NCBI GenBank assembly: GCA_017412085.1
Contig: JAFPYS010000014.1
Span: 1 to 62,965, forward strand
Reading direction: 5' to 3'
DNA: 62,965 bases
Source of the DNA: Alphaproteobacteria bacterium
GTDB taxonomy: Bacteria > Pseudomonadota > Alphaproteobacteria > CAAHEQ01 > UBA3637
How positions within the stretch are numbered: the first letter of the stretch is position 1; the number at the start of each line of letters is the position of its first letter. The translations under genes were made by a program, and so were the position numbers. This document shows, one piece after another, positions 49,657 to 59,520 of this stretch. The notes beneath the pieces are model-generated. The model was not told where the DNA came from. It did not search any database and saw nothing but the letters and a program-made list of their open reading frames with translations.

Positions 49657-50409
49657 ATGAAAAAGTTGTTATTGATATTATTGTTGGGGGTTTCTTGTGT
49701 TTCTTTTGCTTCAGTGGTTCCAACAGAGACAACAACGTTAAGAAAGCCAGGCATGATTCGTACCGATGCAACAAAGCGTAAACGTCTTGTGACGAGGAAG
49801 GTATTAAGCGATGAAGTTGGTTCTGGTTTTGTTAAGGATCTACAACGTTACAATGGTATTTTAACTGTGGAGAACGTACAATCTATTGAAAATATGAGCC
49901 GATTGATGCAAGATGATCCCACAGGACTTATGAAAACTTTTGGTTTTGATGTAGAAAAGGCGGGGATTGAGATTGATCGAAGGAAGATGGGAACAGATGA
50001 AATGGTTGGGACCTACATTAGAACGCCCAAAACGGACGATCCGGCCGAAAAGATGGCGGCTTTACGGGTTCCAGAACTGACGGGTAGCTTTGCCACTACA
50101 CAGGCTTCAAAAGAACAGCTTAAAGCAATGCATGCTCAGGCTTTAAAGCAAATAGAAGAAATTGGGCATCAACATTTGGGACAAAAGCGAGTTTCTGTTC
50201 AAATGCCGTTGACGGTTGAGGATGTGAAAAAAATGGAAATCAATCCTCATTCATTACCAAAAGATTGGGAAAAAGTGTTGCAAGAGAGCGAAGAAAATCA
50301 AAAACGTGCAAAGGAGATGGGCGCTGTGTCGACGTCTGAAGCTCGGGCTCGCTTTGAGGCGTCTTTAAAACAAAACGAACAAGTAACATCGAAACAGCCG
50401 AAGAAATGA
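49657..50409 (+). CDS. Exported protein of unknown function
   Basis: 250 residues with a signal peptide (MKKLLLILLLGVSCVSFAS). The mature protein is hydrophilic and helix-rich (KEQLKAMHAQALKQIEEIG and EESEENQKRAKEMG-like stretches), with several Met, Lys and Thr and no cysteines. A loop with the sequence MSRLMQDDPTGLMKTFGFDV precedes it. I recognise no family. It starts after GGGGGAG and its stop overlaps the trmJ start by 4 bp. Confidence 0.8.
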   Translation: MKKLLLILLLGVSCVSFASVVPTETTTLRKPGMIRTDATKRKRLVTRKVLSDEVGSGFVKDLQRYNGILTVENVQSIENMSRLMQDDPTGLMKTFGFDVEKAGIEIDRRKMGTDEMVGTYIRTPKTDDPAEKMAALRVPELTGSFATTQASKEQLKAMHAQALKQIEEIGHQHLGQKRVSVQMPLTVEDVKKMEINPHSLPKDWEKVLQESEENQKRAKEMGAVSTSEARARFEASLKQNEQVTSKQPKK

Positions 50410-51170
50410 AGAAAGTTGCCTTTGCTGATCAAGGGGGGCCAATTATCATTTTAGTGCGACCACAATTGGCTGAAAACGTTGGAATGGTCGCGCGCGCCAT
50501 GATGAATTGTGGCCTATCAAAGTTGCGCCTTGTTTGTCCCCGAGAAAATTGGTTGGGTAAAAGGGCCGTATCTGCCTCATCGGGTGCGGCCGTTGTTTTG
50601 GAGCAAGCAAAAGTCTATGATTCGTTAAATGAGGCGTTGTCTGATATAAATGTTGCTTTTGCAACAACTGCACGTGTTAGAGATATGATAAAACGGCTGA
50701 TAGGACCCATTATTGCGACACAAAAAACAAGCGCTTACTTGCAAAAAGGAGAGAAGGTTGCTTGGGTTTTTGGTCCAGAACGTACTGGGTTGGAAAATAG
50801 TGATCTCAGCTTGTCTGATGCTTTGGTTCAAATCCCATTAAATCCGGCGCATAGTTCTTTAAATCTATCGCAAGCTGTTTTAATTATGGGGTATCATTGG
50901 TGGACACGATCCTTTAAAGATCAAGAAACTTTATCCACCGGGCAATCCATTGCCGCAACAAAACAACAATTGGGTTTATTTTTGAATCATATGGACGAAG
51001 TTTTGGAAGAAAAAGGATATTACACATTTAAAGAAAAAAAAGAAAGAATGCGTCGTAATTTACATAATATCTTTGAAAGAAATGGACTGACGGATTCAGA
51101 ATTAAGGACATTATATAATGTTTTAGATATTTTGTGTCCCAAAAAGAAAAAAACGCTTGCGAAAAAGTAA
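50406..51170 (+). CDS. trmJ: SpoU-family RNA methyltransferase, TrmJ-like
   Basis: A 254-residue SPOUT enzyme. IILVRPQLAENVGMVARAMM is the conserved start of the TrmJ group, which 2'-O-methylates position 32 of tRNAs. The knot motifs VAWVFGPERTGLENSDLSLS and IPLNPAHSSLNLSQAV are complete, and a C-terminal helical extension follows. The family is sure; the exact tRNA targets are inferred from relatives. Confidence 0.92.
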   Translation: MKKVAFADQGGPIIILVRPQLAENVGMVARAMMNCGLSKLRLVCPRENWLGKRAVSASSGAAVVLEQAKVYDSLNEALSDINVAFATTARVRDMIKRLIGPIIATQKTSAYLQKGEKVAWVFGPERTGLENSDLSLSDALVQIPLNPAHSSLNLSQAVLIMGYHWWTRSFKDQETLSTGQSIAATKQQLGLFLNHMDEVLEEKGYYTFKEKKERMRRNLHNIFERNGLTDSELRTLYNVLDILCPKKKKTLAKK

Positions 51171-51204
51171 AAATACTTTTACAATGACGAAAAAGGGAGT
51201 GTAA

Positions 51205-52902
51205 ATGTTTTATTTGGTTTCTTTTTTGACACTGTTGGCTGGCTTGTTGATCTATATGATGGATCCGGTGCCGACGTCTACTCGTCGAGATTTGGATGTG
51301 TATACGGCAGAAGCATATGTGAATGCATTTTTGGTTCAGCACCAAGCGGCGCGTGATTATATGTATCAATGGTTGGGGCGGGTATTCCCATATAATAATA
51401 TCGTGCAACAGTATGATGGAACGGATTTTCAGTTTTCCGTTTCCAGTCCTAACCCAAAGGCAATATCGTTGCCAGCAAAGGGACTGGAGGCACTGTTGCC
51501 ACCACAGGTGACATCCGAACAGTACGCAGAACCTAATGGAAATGATATTGTAGATCTCGGGTATCTTAAATTTAAAGATGCTCTTATTCCTGGAGTGAAT
51601 GCAGGAAGTTATTTGTCTGCTTTGATTTGTTTGGACAACAATAATACTCTTACTCCTTGTTATTCCTACGAATGTGAAGAGAGTGGAAGATATGAAAATA
51701 CGTGTGAGATAGACAGTGTTTTAAGCATAAGTTTTGCAAACAACGTAAAGCCTTATGTGATTACATATTCCATCAATGATCCGGCTGAGAACCCACAATG
51801 GTGGGACAAACATGGAAATGTCAAGCCAATAAGAAATGAGTTATGGCGTAGTGCAATGGCTAATCGAGCTCATTCCGGTTATAACTGTGGTTTTTTAACC
51901 AAAGGCAATTGGAAGAAGAAACTGGGAAAATATGAACATGTAGAGTATGACGGTAGTGTTCCTAGTAATTACTGTATCGATAATGGTAATCGGTGTATGC
52001 GTGTATTGCCCAGTGGTATCGAGAATTTTTTAAAAAAAGTTGTTTATGTGCGTGATAATAGTATTAGTCGTGATGATATTAATCTTGATAGTGTTTTTGT
52101 TTGTATGAGCGAAGTTAAGAATCCGTATATTCCCGCTCCTACAATTCATTTTGATGCAATTGATTCTTTAGCGTACGGAGGTGGATGTGGTGTGCAAGGG
52201 CTTGGACCACACTATCTGCCATTAAGCTCGCCCCTTGAGGGTAAATGGTATTCTGTGACAAGACCAAATCGGACTATAAGTGGTGTTAGCTGGTATTACA
52301 ATAGAGCAGAAGGAAGTACTCGTGACGTAGCAAGGGCAAGCATGAATGGAATTGAGATGCCTTTTACGTATGGGGATTTGCAGCCAGGGAATTCAACTTT
52401 GATTGTGGTGGTGGATCAGGGAACGCCAAGTACACTGGGGGCTGGACCAAATAATGGTGCTTATATAGGACCTATTGATTCGAGTACTAGTGAAGCGAAA
52501 GGAGCTTATGCGCTTTCATGGTACAACGGGAATTGGTATTTTTTGAAGCATGGGGAACATCCAGATACGTCGTCGCCAATCAGCGGGGGCGGAGCAGATG
52601 TATATAATGGTGGCATGCATACATACGCGGTTGTTTGGGACAACGATCCGGACGATAATACGAAATACAGATTATTGCTGTATGTGAATGGATGTTTGAA
52701 TAAAACACTCTCTATGAATAAGAACGATGATCTTTCCACAGCGAATACTCAAAAGGTTGTTATTGGGCAAATATCAGATCAAGGACCGGGTGTTGCGAGT
52801 GTGCGTTATTATAATACCGCCTTGGATGCGGTGGAGATTTACAAGAACTTTAAGGTGGATAGCCGGCGTTACGGCATTTCTGCCCCAGTATGTACGAACT
52901 AA
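51205..52902 (+). CDS. Large surface protein with a LamG-like domain
   Basis: 565 residues. The N-terminus is a membrane helix (FYLVSFLTLLAGLLIYMMDP) without the prepilin E5 motif. Residues 20-310 are an unknown Cys-containing region (CYSYECEESGRYENTCEID, CIDNGNRCMRV) and about 315-560 a concanavalin-like LamG domain: HTYAVVWDNDPDDNTKYRLL, VNGCLNKTLSM, and ASVRYYNTALDAVEIYKNF. LamG domains bind sugars or proteins, so adhesion is likely. It lies 11 bp before a prepilin gene with a strong ribosome site, probably one operon. Confidence 0.85.
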   Translation: MFYLVSFLTLLAGLLIYMMDPVPTSTRRDLDVYTAEAYVNAFLVQHQAARDYMYQWLGRVFPYNNIVQQYDGTDFQFSVSSPNPKAISLPAKGLEALLPPQVTSEQYAEPNGNDIVDLGYLKFKDALIPGVNAGSYLSALICLDNNNTLTPCYSYECEESGRYENTCEIDSVLSISFANNVKPYVITYSINDPAENPQWWDKHGNVKPIRNELWRSAMANRAHSGYNCGFLTKGNWKKKLGKYEHVEYDGSVPSNYCIDNGNRCMRVLPSGIENFLKKVVYVRDNSISRDDINLDSVFVCMSEVKNPYIPAPTIHFDAIDSLAYGGGCGVQGLGPHYLPLSSPLEGKWYSVTRPNRTISGVSWYYNRAEGSTRDVARASMNGIEMPFTYGDLQPGNSTLIVVVDQGTPSTLGAGPNNGAYIGPIDSSTSEAKGAYALSWYNGNWYFLKHGEHPDTSSPISGGGADVYNGGMHTYAVVWDNDPDDNTKYRLLLYVNGCLNKTLSMNKNDDLSTANTQKVVIGQISDQGPGVASVRYYNTALDAVEIYKNFKVDSRRYGISAPVCTN

Positions 52903-52913
52903 AGGAGGAAAAG

Positions 52914-54752
52914 ATGAAAAAGAAATTAGGAAAAAGGGGAATGGAATCAGGCGCCATTATGTTGGAAGTTGTGGCCGTTTTAAGCTTGATGGGCTTAATG
53001 GGCACAATGTTGTTCCGACAAATGTATTTGCGTAACCAGGAATTACACAATATTCAAATGGCAACGGAAATTCGTGTGGTAAAGGAAGCTTTTGCGGCGT
53101 GGATTCAAGCCAGAAAATCAACTCTTACTTCTTCATATCCTGCCGCTATGGGGGGGGCTACACCTGGATTGGCTACTATTACTGGAGATGCAGTTGACAG
53201 TCATAGCACGGGTATTTGTTCATTTTTGCCGGCCGGATATTTTTCAAGTTCCGATCCCACACATGATTGTGAGTTGTCTTCAAATTATTCATTTAAATTG
53301 AGCTGTTATAACCGTGGGCTAGGCGGATCAGAAGTGGAAACATGTTATGGTATTGTTGTTCCAATATCTAGTGTTGTTTTGCCAGATGGTGGTGAAGGCA
53401 GCACATGGAATTTCCGTCGTGCTGCGCGGGTGGCGATGTTGATTGGGGCCGACGGTGGCGTTTATGGGCCGAACATAACAATGGATGGTGCTGATGAGGT
53501 GATTTCTGGTGCTGTTGGCACATGGACATTGGACGCGGATGATATTATTGATAGTGGTAGTATTCCAACTTATGTGGCTTTGACTGGGACGGATGTGTTT
53601 CAACCAGAGATTGATCTGCCTTCCATGAAAGTCAGTTTGCCGTCTGATTGGTCGCTGGTTTTGAATAATGCTACAGCTTATGGAGCTTTTTCCGCCGGTG
53701 GTTCAAATGGATGCTATACAGCCCTAGGACAACGAACTGTTACAATGGATATGGATGCAGTTGGAGCGGCCGCTGGGAATATTAGCTCTGATAATATAAT
53801 AGCTCCATCATCGGCGTCAGCTAATAATTGTCGTCCGGCCTTTTATGTGGAAAACGCGGGATCTACCACGGATTCACATGGAAAGACTGTGCCAACTGGA
53901 AATGTGTATGTTTTGAATGATCTGCATGTTGGTCGTGATTATGAAAATGAAGATTCGGCAATGCGGTTTGATAAAGATGGCATGATTGTGTTTGAAAGGG
54001 CAAAGGTAGAAGATCCTCAAACCGGTACAACAGGTACTGCGGCGGAAATCAATTATGTTTTGGATCCCAAATATACGTCTGTTATGAATGATATTAAGGT
54101 GATGAGCCGCGGTGGAGCCAGACTTTCTGATATCTTGCCGAATTATATTTTGAAGGACATGACACCATTGACTTCAAGTCCTCCTTCTCCCTGGAATCAT
54201 AGTGCTGGTGTTTGGTCGCGTACGATTGCAAAGGGCTATTGTCCCGAAAGTTATCGGTTGGCAATTGTGATTCATCCAACAAAGACGGATCCTCAAAAGA
54301 AGACGGCAGAGTTGGAAAAGACAACGGGTACGATTGGGACTGAGAGTGTGGTAACGGATGTGACCTTAGATGGATCTGCATCGACAAAGGTTGGAGATGT
54401 AGTGACGGATGTCTATCCAGAGGCGATCTATATTGGAGAAACATCTCCAGGTACCGACGCAAAAACGATTTATGAAGACAACACAAAACCGGCTGCTCAA
54501 AACTATTATGTTGCTTTTGGTTATATTGATAAAAGTGATTCAAATAAATTTAAGGTTAGTACGGCTACAGAAGGTGTTGCCTATGTGTATTGTGTGTTTG
54601 ATGGAGAACAGACAAGTGGTAAGCCATTTTATAACAAATTGCCGACGAAGACCCGTGTGGGGGATATGACCAATGCAGAAGTTGAAGACCTGACCGAGGT
54701 AGAATGCCGAACCTATGGTGGTACGTGGAACGGCACCAAGTGTACAAAATAG
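52914..54752 (+). CDS. Long type IV prepilin-like protein, PilV-like
   Basis: 612 residues; the start at 52914 follows AAAGGAGG. The N-terminus is a class III signal: basic leader KKKLGKRGMESG, then AIMLEVVAVLSLMG with Glu at +5, as prepilin peptidase and methyltransferase require. A helix and a long region of beta-rich, Thr/Asp-rich sequence follow. The C-terminus ends with EVECRTYGGTWNGTKCTK. The size recalls PilV-type tip adhesins of IncI pili rather than a major pilin. No pilus assembly genes are visible nearby, so the machine must be elsewhere. Confidence 0.85.
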   Translation: MKKKLGKRGMESGAIMLEVVAVLSLMGLMGTMLFRQMYLRNQELHNIQMATEIRVVKEAFAAWIQARKSTLTSSYPAAMGGATPGLATITGDAVDSHSTGICSFLPAGYFSSSDPTHDCELSSNYSFKLSCYNRGLGGSEVETCYGIVVPISSVVLPDGGEGSTWNFRRAARVAMLIGADGGVYGPNITMDGADEVISGAVGTWTLDADDIIDSGSIPTYVALTGTDVFQPEIDLPSMKVSLPSDWSLVLNNATAYGAFSAGGSNGCYTALGQRTVTMDMDAVGAAAGNISSDNIIAPSSASANNCRPAFYVENAGSTTDSHGKTVPTGNVYVLNDLHVGRDYENEDSAMRFDKDGMIVFERAKVEDPQTGTTGTAAEINYVLDPKYTSVMNDIKVMSRGGARLSDILPNYILKDMTPLTSSPPSPWNHSAGVWSRTIAKGYCPESYRLAIVIHPTKTDPQKKTAELEKTTGTIGTESVVTDVTLDGSASTKVGDVVTDVYPEAIYIGETSPGTDAKTIYEDNTKPAAQNYYVAFGYIDKSDSNKFKVSTATEGVAYVYCVFDGEQTSGKPFYNKLPTKTRVGDMTNAEVEDLTEVECRTYGGTWNGTKCTK

Positions 54753-54760
54753 CAGGATGA

Positions 54761-54789
54761 AAAAGGAGCGTTGAAAGACGCTCCTTTTT
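54761..54789. terminator. Bidirectional terminator between the pilin-like gene and ftsH
   Basis: AAAAGGAGCGT, loop TGAAAG, ACGCTCCTTTT then more T on the plus strand. On the minus strand the same stem ends in five T. It serves both converging genes. Confidence 0.85.
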
Positions 54790-54805
54790 TTATGCTTTGT
54801 TTCTT

Positions 54806-56680
54806 TTATTCTTTCACTTCTGGAACTGTTAAGCGAGGCTTTTTTAAGGTTATTTTTTTCTCATCTTGACGGATCTTTTTGCCTTTCAAAAGAGCATTTA
54901 CTTCGTCGCCGGACAAAGTTTCATATTCAATAAGCCCTTTGGCCAAGGTATCCAATTCCTTTTTATGCTGACGCAAGATATCTTGTGTCCGACGATAGGA
55001 AGTTTGCACCAACGTGCTGATGGCTTTATCCACCTGCAGGGCGGTATTGTCAGCCATGTTTTTGCGTTTGGCAATGCTATATCCCAAAAAGACATCGCTT
55101 TCTGGTTCTTCAAAAGCGATTGGGCCCAGTGGGCTCATTCCCCACTCCGTCACCATACGGCGAGCAATTGTCGTGGCTACTTGGATATCATTGCTGGCGC
55201 CCGTAGATACCTTTTCTTTGCCTAGGATCATTTCTTCTGCAACGCGGCCAGCAAACAAAATGCTTAGACGGCTTTGTAAATACGTTTTGCTTTGCGAATA
55301 TTTATCTTTTTCGGGCAATTGCATGGTTACACCTAAAGCACGTCCACGTGGGATAATGGTGACTTTATGCAAAGGATCAGATTCGGGCAGGTGAAGCGAC
55401 ACAATAGCGTGTCCTGCTTCATGGTAAGCTGTCATGCGTTTTTCCTTTTCGTCCATAATCAAGCTGCGACGCTCTGTACCCATCATGACCTTATCTTTGG
55501 CATCTTCAAAATCGCCCATGGTAACCATAGTTTTATTACGACGAGCAGCAAGCAAGGCGGCCTCGTTTACCAAGTTCGCCAAATCTGCACCAGAAAAGCC
55601 CGGTGTACCGCGTGCCAAGATATCCAAGCGGACATTAGGTGCCAATGGTACTTTGCGTACATGAACCTTTAAAATCTCTTCACGGCCCTTTACATCTGGA
55701 TTATTGACAACCACTTGACGGTCAAAGCGGCCAGGACGCAACAAGGCTGGGTCCAACACGTCTGGACGGTTTGTTGCGGCCATCAAAATAATACCGCTGT
55801 TTGTTTCGAAGCCATCCATTTCGACAAGCAATTGGTTTAAAGTTTGTTCGCGTTCATCATTACCGCCGCCAAGACCAGCGCCGCGATGGCGACCAACCGC
55901 GTCAATTTCGTCCATAAACACGATACAAGGACATGTTTTTTTTGCTTGCTCAAACATATCACGGACACGGGAAGCACCAACGCCCACAAACATTTCCACA
56001 AAATCTGAGCCAGAGATAGAATAAAATGGTACACCGGCTTCACCTGCAATCGCTTTTGCAAGAAGGGTTTTACCAGTTCCTGGAGGGCCAACTAACAACA
56101 CGCCTTTAGGGATTTTACCGCCTAAGCGTTGAAATTTTGCTGGTGCCTTTAAAAACTCAACGATCTCTTGTAATTCTTGCTTTGCTTCTTCAATACCGGC
56201 GACATCTTTAAAAGTCACAGAATCTTTGCCTGTTAAAAGCCGAGCCTTTGATTTGCCAAAGCTTAAAGCCTTTCCGTTGCTGGCAGCCATTTGGCGCATC
56301 ATGATAATCCAGAAGAATAAAAAGAACAACATTGGCAACCAACCAAGCAAAGCGCTCAACCACCCTTCAGAATCCTTTTCTTCTGGTTCGGCGCTGATGG
56401 TTACTTTATTCTTCTCCAATAACTCAACAATTTGGGCGTTGTTTGGGACATAAGTTTTAAATTTTGTAGCGTCTTTGCGTGTGCCAAGGATCTGTTGCCC
56501 CTGCATTTTAACGGAATATACTTCACCCGCATTTACTTTCTCAACAAATTCAGAATAAGGAATATCGTCTGATTTTGGAGTGTCTTCTGGAGAATAGGTC
56601 ATCTGTGACACGGCAAATACAGCTATGAATAAAACAATCCAAATCAACAAACTATTGCCGAATCCTTTAAATTTTTTCAT
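54806..56680 (-). CDS. ftsH: FtsH, membrane AAA+ zinc protease
   Basis: 624 residues. The N-terminal part has two membrane helices ([20 protein letters not shown] and [20 protein letters not shown]) around a periplasmic domain. The ATPase has Walker [14 protein letters not shown], pore loop [17 protein letters not shown] and SRH GRFDRQV. The protease has the HEAGH zinc site in [10 protein letters not shown] and further ligands in LFAGRVAEE. It degrades membrane and short-lived regulatory proteins. It lies after tilS, overlapping by 4 bp, the common tilS-ftsH pairing. Confidence 0.98.
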   Translation of the reverse strand: MKKFKGFGNSLLIWIVLFIAVFAVSQMTYSPEDTPKSDDIPYSEFVEKVNAGEVYSVKMQGQQILGTRKDATKFKTYVPNNAQIVELLEKNKVTISAEPEEKDSEGWLSALLGWLPMLFFLFFWIIMMRQMAASNGKALSFGKSKARLLTGKDSVTFKDVAGIEEAKQELQEIVEFLKAPAKFQRLGGKIPKGVLLVGPPGTGKTLLAKAIAGEAGVPFYSISGSDFVEMFVGVGASRVRDMFEQAKKTCPCIVFMDEIDAVGRHRGAGLGGGNDEREQTLNQLLVEMDGFETNSGIILMAATNRPDVLDPALLRPGRFDRQVVVNNPDVKGREEILKVHVRKVPLAPNVRLDILARGTPGFSGADLANLVNEAALLAARRNKTMVTMGDFEDAKDKVMMGTERRSLIMDEKEKRMTAYHEAGHAIVSLHLPESDPLHKVTIIPRGRALGVTMQLPEKDKYSQSKTYLQSRLSILFAGRVAEEMILGKEKVSTGASNDIQVATTIARRMVTEWGMSPLGPIAFEEPESDVFLGYSIAKRKNMADNTALQVDKAISTLVQTSYRRTQDILRQHKKELDTLAKGLIEYETLSGDEVNALLKGKKIRQDEKKITLKKPRLTVPEVKE

Positions 56681-57912
56681 TCATTATCCTTTCGTTCACT
56701 TTGTTTAATCATAAGAATGGGTGCTTTGTCTTTATAGTCCAATTTCACATTTTTTTCAAGTTCTTTTTCGCCGTGGATATAGATGGTTTTATAACCTTTT
56801 GGAAGTTTTAAAAAGGTACGTTGGATAAGATAGGGGATGTTTGCTAGACGCGGTTTAGGGGCACAAGGTTCGGCAATAAAGGATTTATTTGTCCAAACAA
56901 GTAGAGCCCCCCACTTAATCCATGTGCGTTCAGGAAGATTTGTTTTTTGAAGTTGTTTTAACTCGGGTGCGATAAAGATGGTTTTATGACTGTTGACCCA
57001 CTGACAACCAGCCAATGTGGCGTGTTTTGGCAAGTTAATGGCAATGTTTTCAATGCTCTCCAAAGAAATAACTTTATCCTTTTGTGCAAAAGTTTTTAAC
57101 AGGTCGGATACAACGCGAACGCGAATCTCTTCGGGGGCGCGCATAAAAAGTTTTTCATCAATGGCAACAAAGCCATAGGGTGACCTTTTGACGTGATGTT
57201 GAATAAAATCCTGCACATAAAAATCTAAAGCATTTTTGGCGCGTTGAAGCCGCTGAATGGATTTGGAAAGATGATCCGTTGTAAGCCCCAATGAATCCAG
57301 TTGCTTTTGTGCTTGGCGCCAACGGACACGTTCGTAGGTTGTATCTTTGTTCATGGGGTCATTAACCCAATAAATATGGTGTTTGGTTAATTGTTGCGTG
57401 ATTTCTTTTTTTGTGAGGCCTAAAAGGGGACGGGCAATTAAGATATTTTGTCTTGATGTTGTATCGCCCATAGCACATAGGCCATCCAATCCGCTGCCAC
57501 GGGCAAGACGAGCCCAGAAGGTTTCTGCCTGATCTTGTTGATGGTGGGCCAAGAACAGGACGTGGGCATTGGTTTCTTTGCAAAAATCAAATAAAAGCTG
57601 ATATCTTTTCTCACGTGCGCGTTCTTCAATTCTTGTTTTTGGCTTTGGCCCATCCCACGTCAGAATAACGTGATCAATTTTATACTTTTCCAATTGTCGG
57701 TGGACTTTAATTGCTTCTTGATGTGATTCTTTTCTTAACCCATGATCAACAGTAATGGCAATGATCTTTTTTTTATGCTTTTGAGCCCATTGAGATAGCA
57801 AAAGGGTTAAGTAAAGGCTATCCGCACCTCCGGAAACGGCCACAACAAACGGCCCCTTAAGAGAAGAGAATTGATTAAAGCGTGTTAAAACTTGTGTTGG
57901 AATTACGAACAT
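56677..57912 (-). CDS. tilS: tRNA(Ile)-lysidine synthase
   Basis: Adds lysine to C34 of tRNA-Ile(CAU). 411 residues. The PP-loop is [28 protein letters not shown] and [19 protein letters not shown] follow, and [22 protein letters not shown] completes the N-terminal domain. The C-terminal part (about 220-400) is the variable substrate domain. It overlaps cpoB by 10 bp and ftsH by 4 bp. Confidence 0.96.
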   Translation of the reverse strand: MFVIPTQVLTRFNQFSSLKGPFVVAVSGGADSLYLTLLLSQWAQKHKKKIIAITVDHGLRKESHQEAIKVHRQLEKYKIDHVILTWDGPKPKTRIEERAREKRYQLLFDFCKETNAHVLFLAHHQQDQAETFWARLARGSGLDGLCAMGDTTSRQNILIARPLLGLTKKEITQQLTKHHIYWVNDPMNKDTTYERVRWRQAQKQLDSLGLTTDHLSKSIQRLQRAKNALDFYVQDFIQHHVKRSPYGFVAIDEKLFMRAPEEIRVRVVSDLLKTFAQKDKVISLESIENIAINLPKHATLAGCQWVNSHKTIFIAPELKQLQKTNLPERTWIKWGALLVWTNKSFIAEPCAPKPRLANIPYLIQRTFLKLPKGYKTIYIHGEKELEKNVKLDYKDKAPILMIKQSERKDNE

Positions 57913-58613
57913 TTATTCTTCTTCGCTTCTTCGGCTGCACGTTGTTTTAAAGCGTTTGACGCTGTTGGATATTCGTTTGGCAAAGCAATGAAAGCAGTAC
58001 AGGCCTCTGTTTTTTGATTTAAAGAAATCATGGATAGACCCATTTTTAACAGAGCATCTGGGGCTTTTGTGGATTTGGGATATTTTGCAAAAACATCGGC
58101 GAATTGTCCAACAGCTTTTTCAAATTGTTGTTGAGCATAATACGTTTCACCAAGCCAATAAATTGCATTTGGTCTGAGTTCCGAGTTTTCAAAATCTTTT
58201 ATGAAAGACAAGAACTGTTCTTCCGCATTTTTATAATCATTTTTTTGAAGCAGGTTGTAGGCGTAATCGTAACGGTCTTTATCCGATGTTTTATCAATAA
58301 TAACCGCGGGCTTGTTTTCGAGCTCTGTCACACGAAAAGTCAGGTCTTGTGTTGTTCGTTCCAGCTTTTCTTCTGTTTGTTTTAAACGATATTCCGTTTG
58401 TTCAAGGCGTTCTGTAAAATCCCGAAGGGCTTTTTTTTGCTCTTCCACAAGTGTATAAAGGTCATCCAACGTTCCTGTTGCGGCACGTGGTTCAGATAAA
58501 ATTTCTTCTTGCGGCGCGGGGTCTGGTTGCTCCAGAGGGATTTCCTCCACGATTAGGTCTTGAGCCATCAATGGTGTGCAAAATAAAAAAGATAAGAACA
58601 GATATTTTTTCAT
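57903..58613 (-). CDS. cpoB: CpoB (YbgF), Tol-Pal associated TPR protein
   Basis: 236 residues, periplasmic. Signal peptide MKKYLFLSFLFCTPLMA; a coiled coil (about 50-95: LYTLVEEQKKALRDFTERLE) for trimerisation; then TPR repeats (YDYAYNLLQKNDYKNAEEQF, AIYWLGETYYAQQQFEKAV, PDALLKMGLSMISLNQKTEA). CpoB links Tol-Pal with septal peptidoglycan synthesis. A terminator lies between it and pal (58635-58661), and tilS follows with a 10-bp overlap. Confidence 0.95.
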   Translation of the reverse strand: MKKYLFLSFLFCTPLMAQDLIVEEIPLEQPDPAPQEEILSEPRAATGTLDDLYTLVEEQKKALRDFTERLEQTEYRLKQTEEKLERTTQDLTFRVTELENKPAVIIDKTSDKDRYDYAYNLLQKNDYKNAEEQFLSFIKDFENSELRPNAIYWLGETYYAQQQFEKAVGQFADVFAKYPKSTKAPDALLKMGLSMISLNQKTEACTAFIALPNEYPTASNALKQRAAEEAKKNKCS

Positions 58614-58634
58614 GTTTTCCCTCCGTGAATAAAA

Positions 58635-58661
58635 ACCTTCCTTGCATTATACAAGGAAGGT
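58635..58661 (-). terminator. Terminator after pal
   Basis: Minus strand ACCTTCCTTG, loop TATAATG, CAAGGAAGGT, then TTTTATTC: a 10-bp perfect stem with T-run between pal and cpoB. Confidence 0.85.
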
Positions 58662-58681
58662 AAAAACTTTACAAGTATTTT

Positions 58682-59173
58682 TTAATAAGCAACTGTTGTT
58701 GCGTTTCTGTTTTTCGCCCAAGCTTCTTCATCAGAGCCCAAAACAACGGGTTTATCCTTACCATAAGAGATGGTACGGATACGATCTGCGGAAATGCCTT
58801 GCGCAATCAAGTAACTACGCGCTGCATTAGCACGTTGATCGCCCAATGCAAGGTTATATTCACGTGTACCACGTTCGTCGCAGCGACCTTCAATGACAAT
58901 CAAGGCCTTTGGATTGTCCTTTAGCCATTCAGCTTGGGAACGAAGTGTTGCCTTTGCTTGTGAGTCCAAACCGGAATCATTAAAGCTAAAATACACAACA
59001 TCATAGCCTGTCTGCTGTAATTTTTTCGTTAGTGCTGTTGCGGACAAGCTTGTCACATCAATATCGTCTTGCCATCCACCGTTGACATCACCATACAATT
59101 CAGCGCCATCTTGGGTGCTGGAACAGGCAACCAACAATAAAGCAGAGGCGGTTAACACTAATAATTTTTTCAT
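58682..59173 (-). CDS. pal: Pal, peptidoglycan-associated lipoprotein
   Basis: 163 residues. Lipoprotein signal MKKLLVLTASALLLVACSS with lipobox LVAC. The OmpA-like domain (about 60-160) has YFSFNDSGLDSQAKATL, then ALIVIEGRCDERGTREYNLA and the binding residues LGDQRANAARSYL. It ties the outer membrane to the cell wall in the Tol-Pal system. tolQRAB are not in this window; upstream are two unusual lipoproteins, downstream cpoB. Confidence 0.97.
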   Translation of the reverse strand: MKKLLVLTASALLLVACSSTQDGAELYGDVNGGWQDDIDVTSLSATALTKKLQQTGYDVVYFSFNDSGLDSQAKATLRSQAEWLKDNPKALIVIEGRCDERGTREYNLALGDQRANAARSYLIAQGISADRIRTISYGKDKPVVLGSDEEAWAKNRNATTVAY

Positions 59174-59185
59174 GCTTTAATTTCC

Positions 59186-59500
59186 TTATTTTTGATAGCA
59201 ATGTGTGCAAGGATCATTTGGGTCCTTACATGGGCAAGTTGGTGTCACCACTTTCACAACGTGCTTTTGGCGATTTTGTTGCCACCAAGTTGTTTTTGGA
59301 GCAGGTTGTTGCACAACAACTGGTTGTACCTGCACAGGTTGCGGAGCTGGTTGGACATAAATTGGTTTTGGTTCTGGTTTTTCAGCTCTTACTGGTTCCC
59401 AATATGTTTCTGTTTGAACAAAATCAGGTTCATCTGGATCGTGTGGAACACACGCAGCTGCCAATAAACCTAAAGCTAAAATCGGTAATAATTTATACAT
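59186..59500 (-). CDS. Pro/Gln/Val-rich lipoprotein with C-terminal CPC motif (short form)
   Basis: 104 residues. Signal MYKLLPILALGLLAAACVPH has lipobox LAAC. A Pro/Val/Gln-rich linker (PIYVQPAPQPVQVQPVVVQQ) is followed by a Lys/His patch and the C-terminal motif PTCPCKDPNDPCTHCYQK. The upstream lipoprotein (59521-60105) ends in a near-identical motif (PTCPCADPNDPCPQCYDK), so the two share a module. Four cysteines in C-P-C...C...C spacing could bind metal or form disulfides. No known family is recognised. It starts 12 bp upstream of pal, in the same transcript. Confidence 0.82.
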   Translation of the reverse strand: MYKLLPILALGLLAAACVPHDPDEPDFVQTETYWEPVRAEKPEPKPIYVQPAPQPVQVQPVVVQQPAPKTTWWQQNRQKHVVKVVTPTCPCKDPNDPCTHCYQK

Positions 59501-59520
59501 TTTAGTTCCTTTCGTTAAAA

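Noticed and set aside
59192-59505. Long open frames on the plus strand opposite the lipoprotein genes
   Set aside because: Two overlapping antisense frames arise from the Pro/Gln/Val-rich repeats; the minus-strand frames have signal peptides, lipoboxes and ribosome sites.
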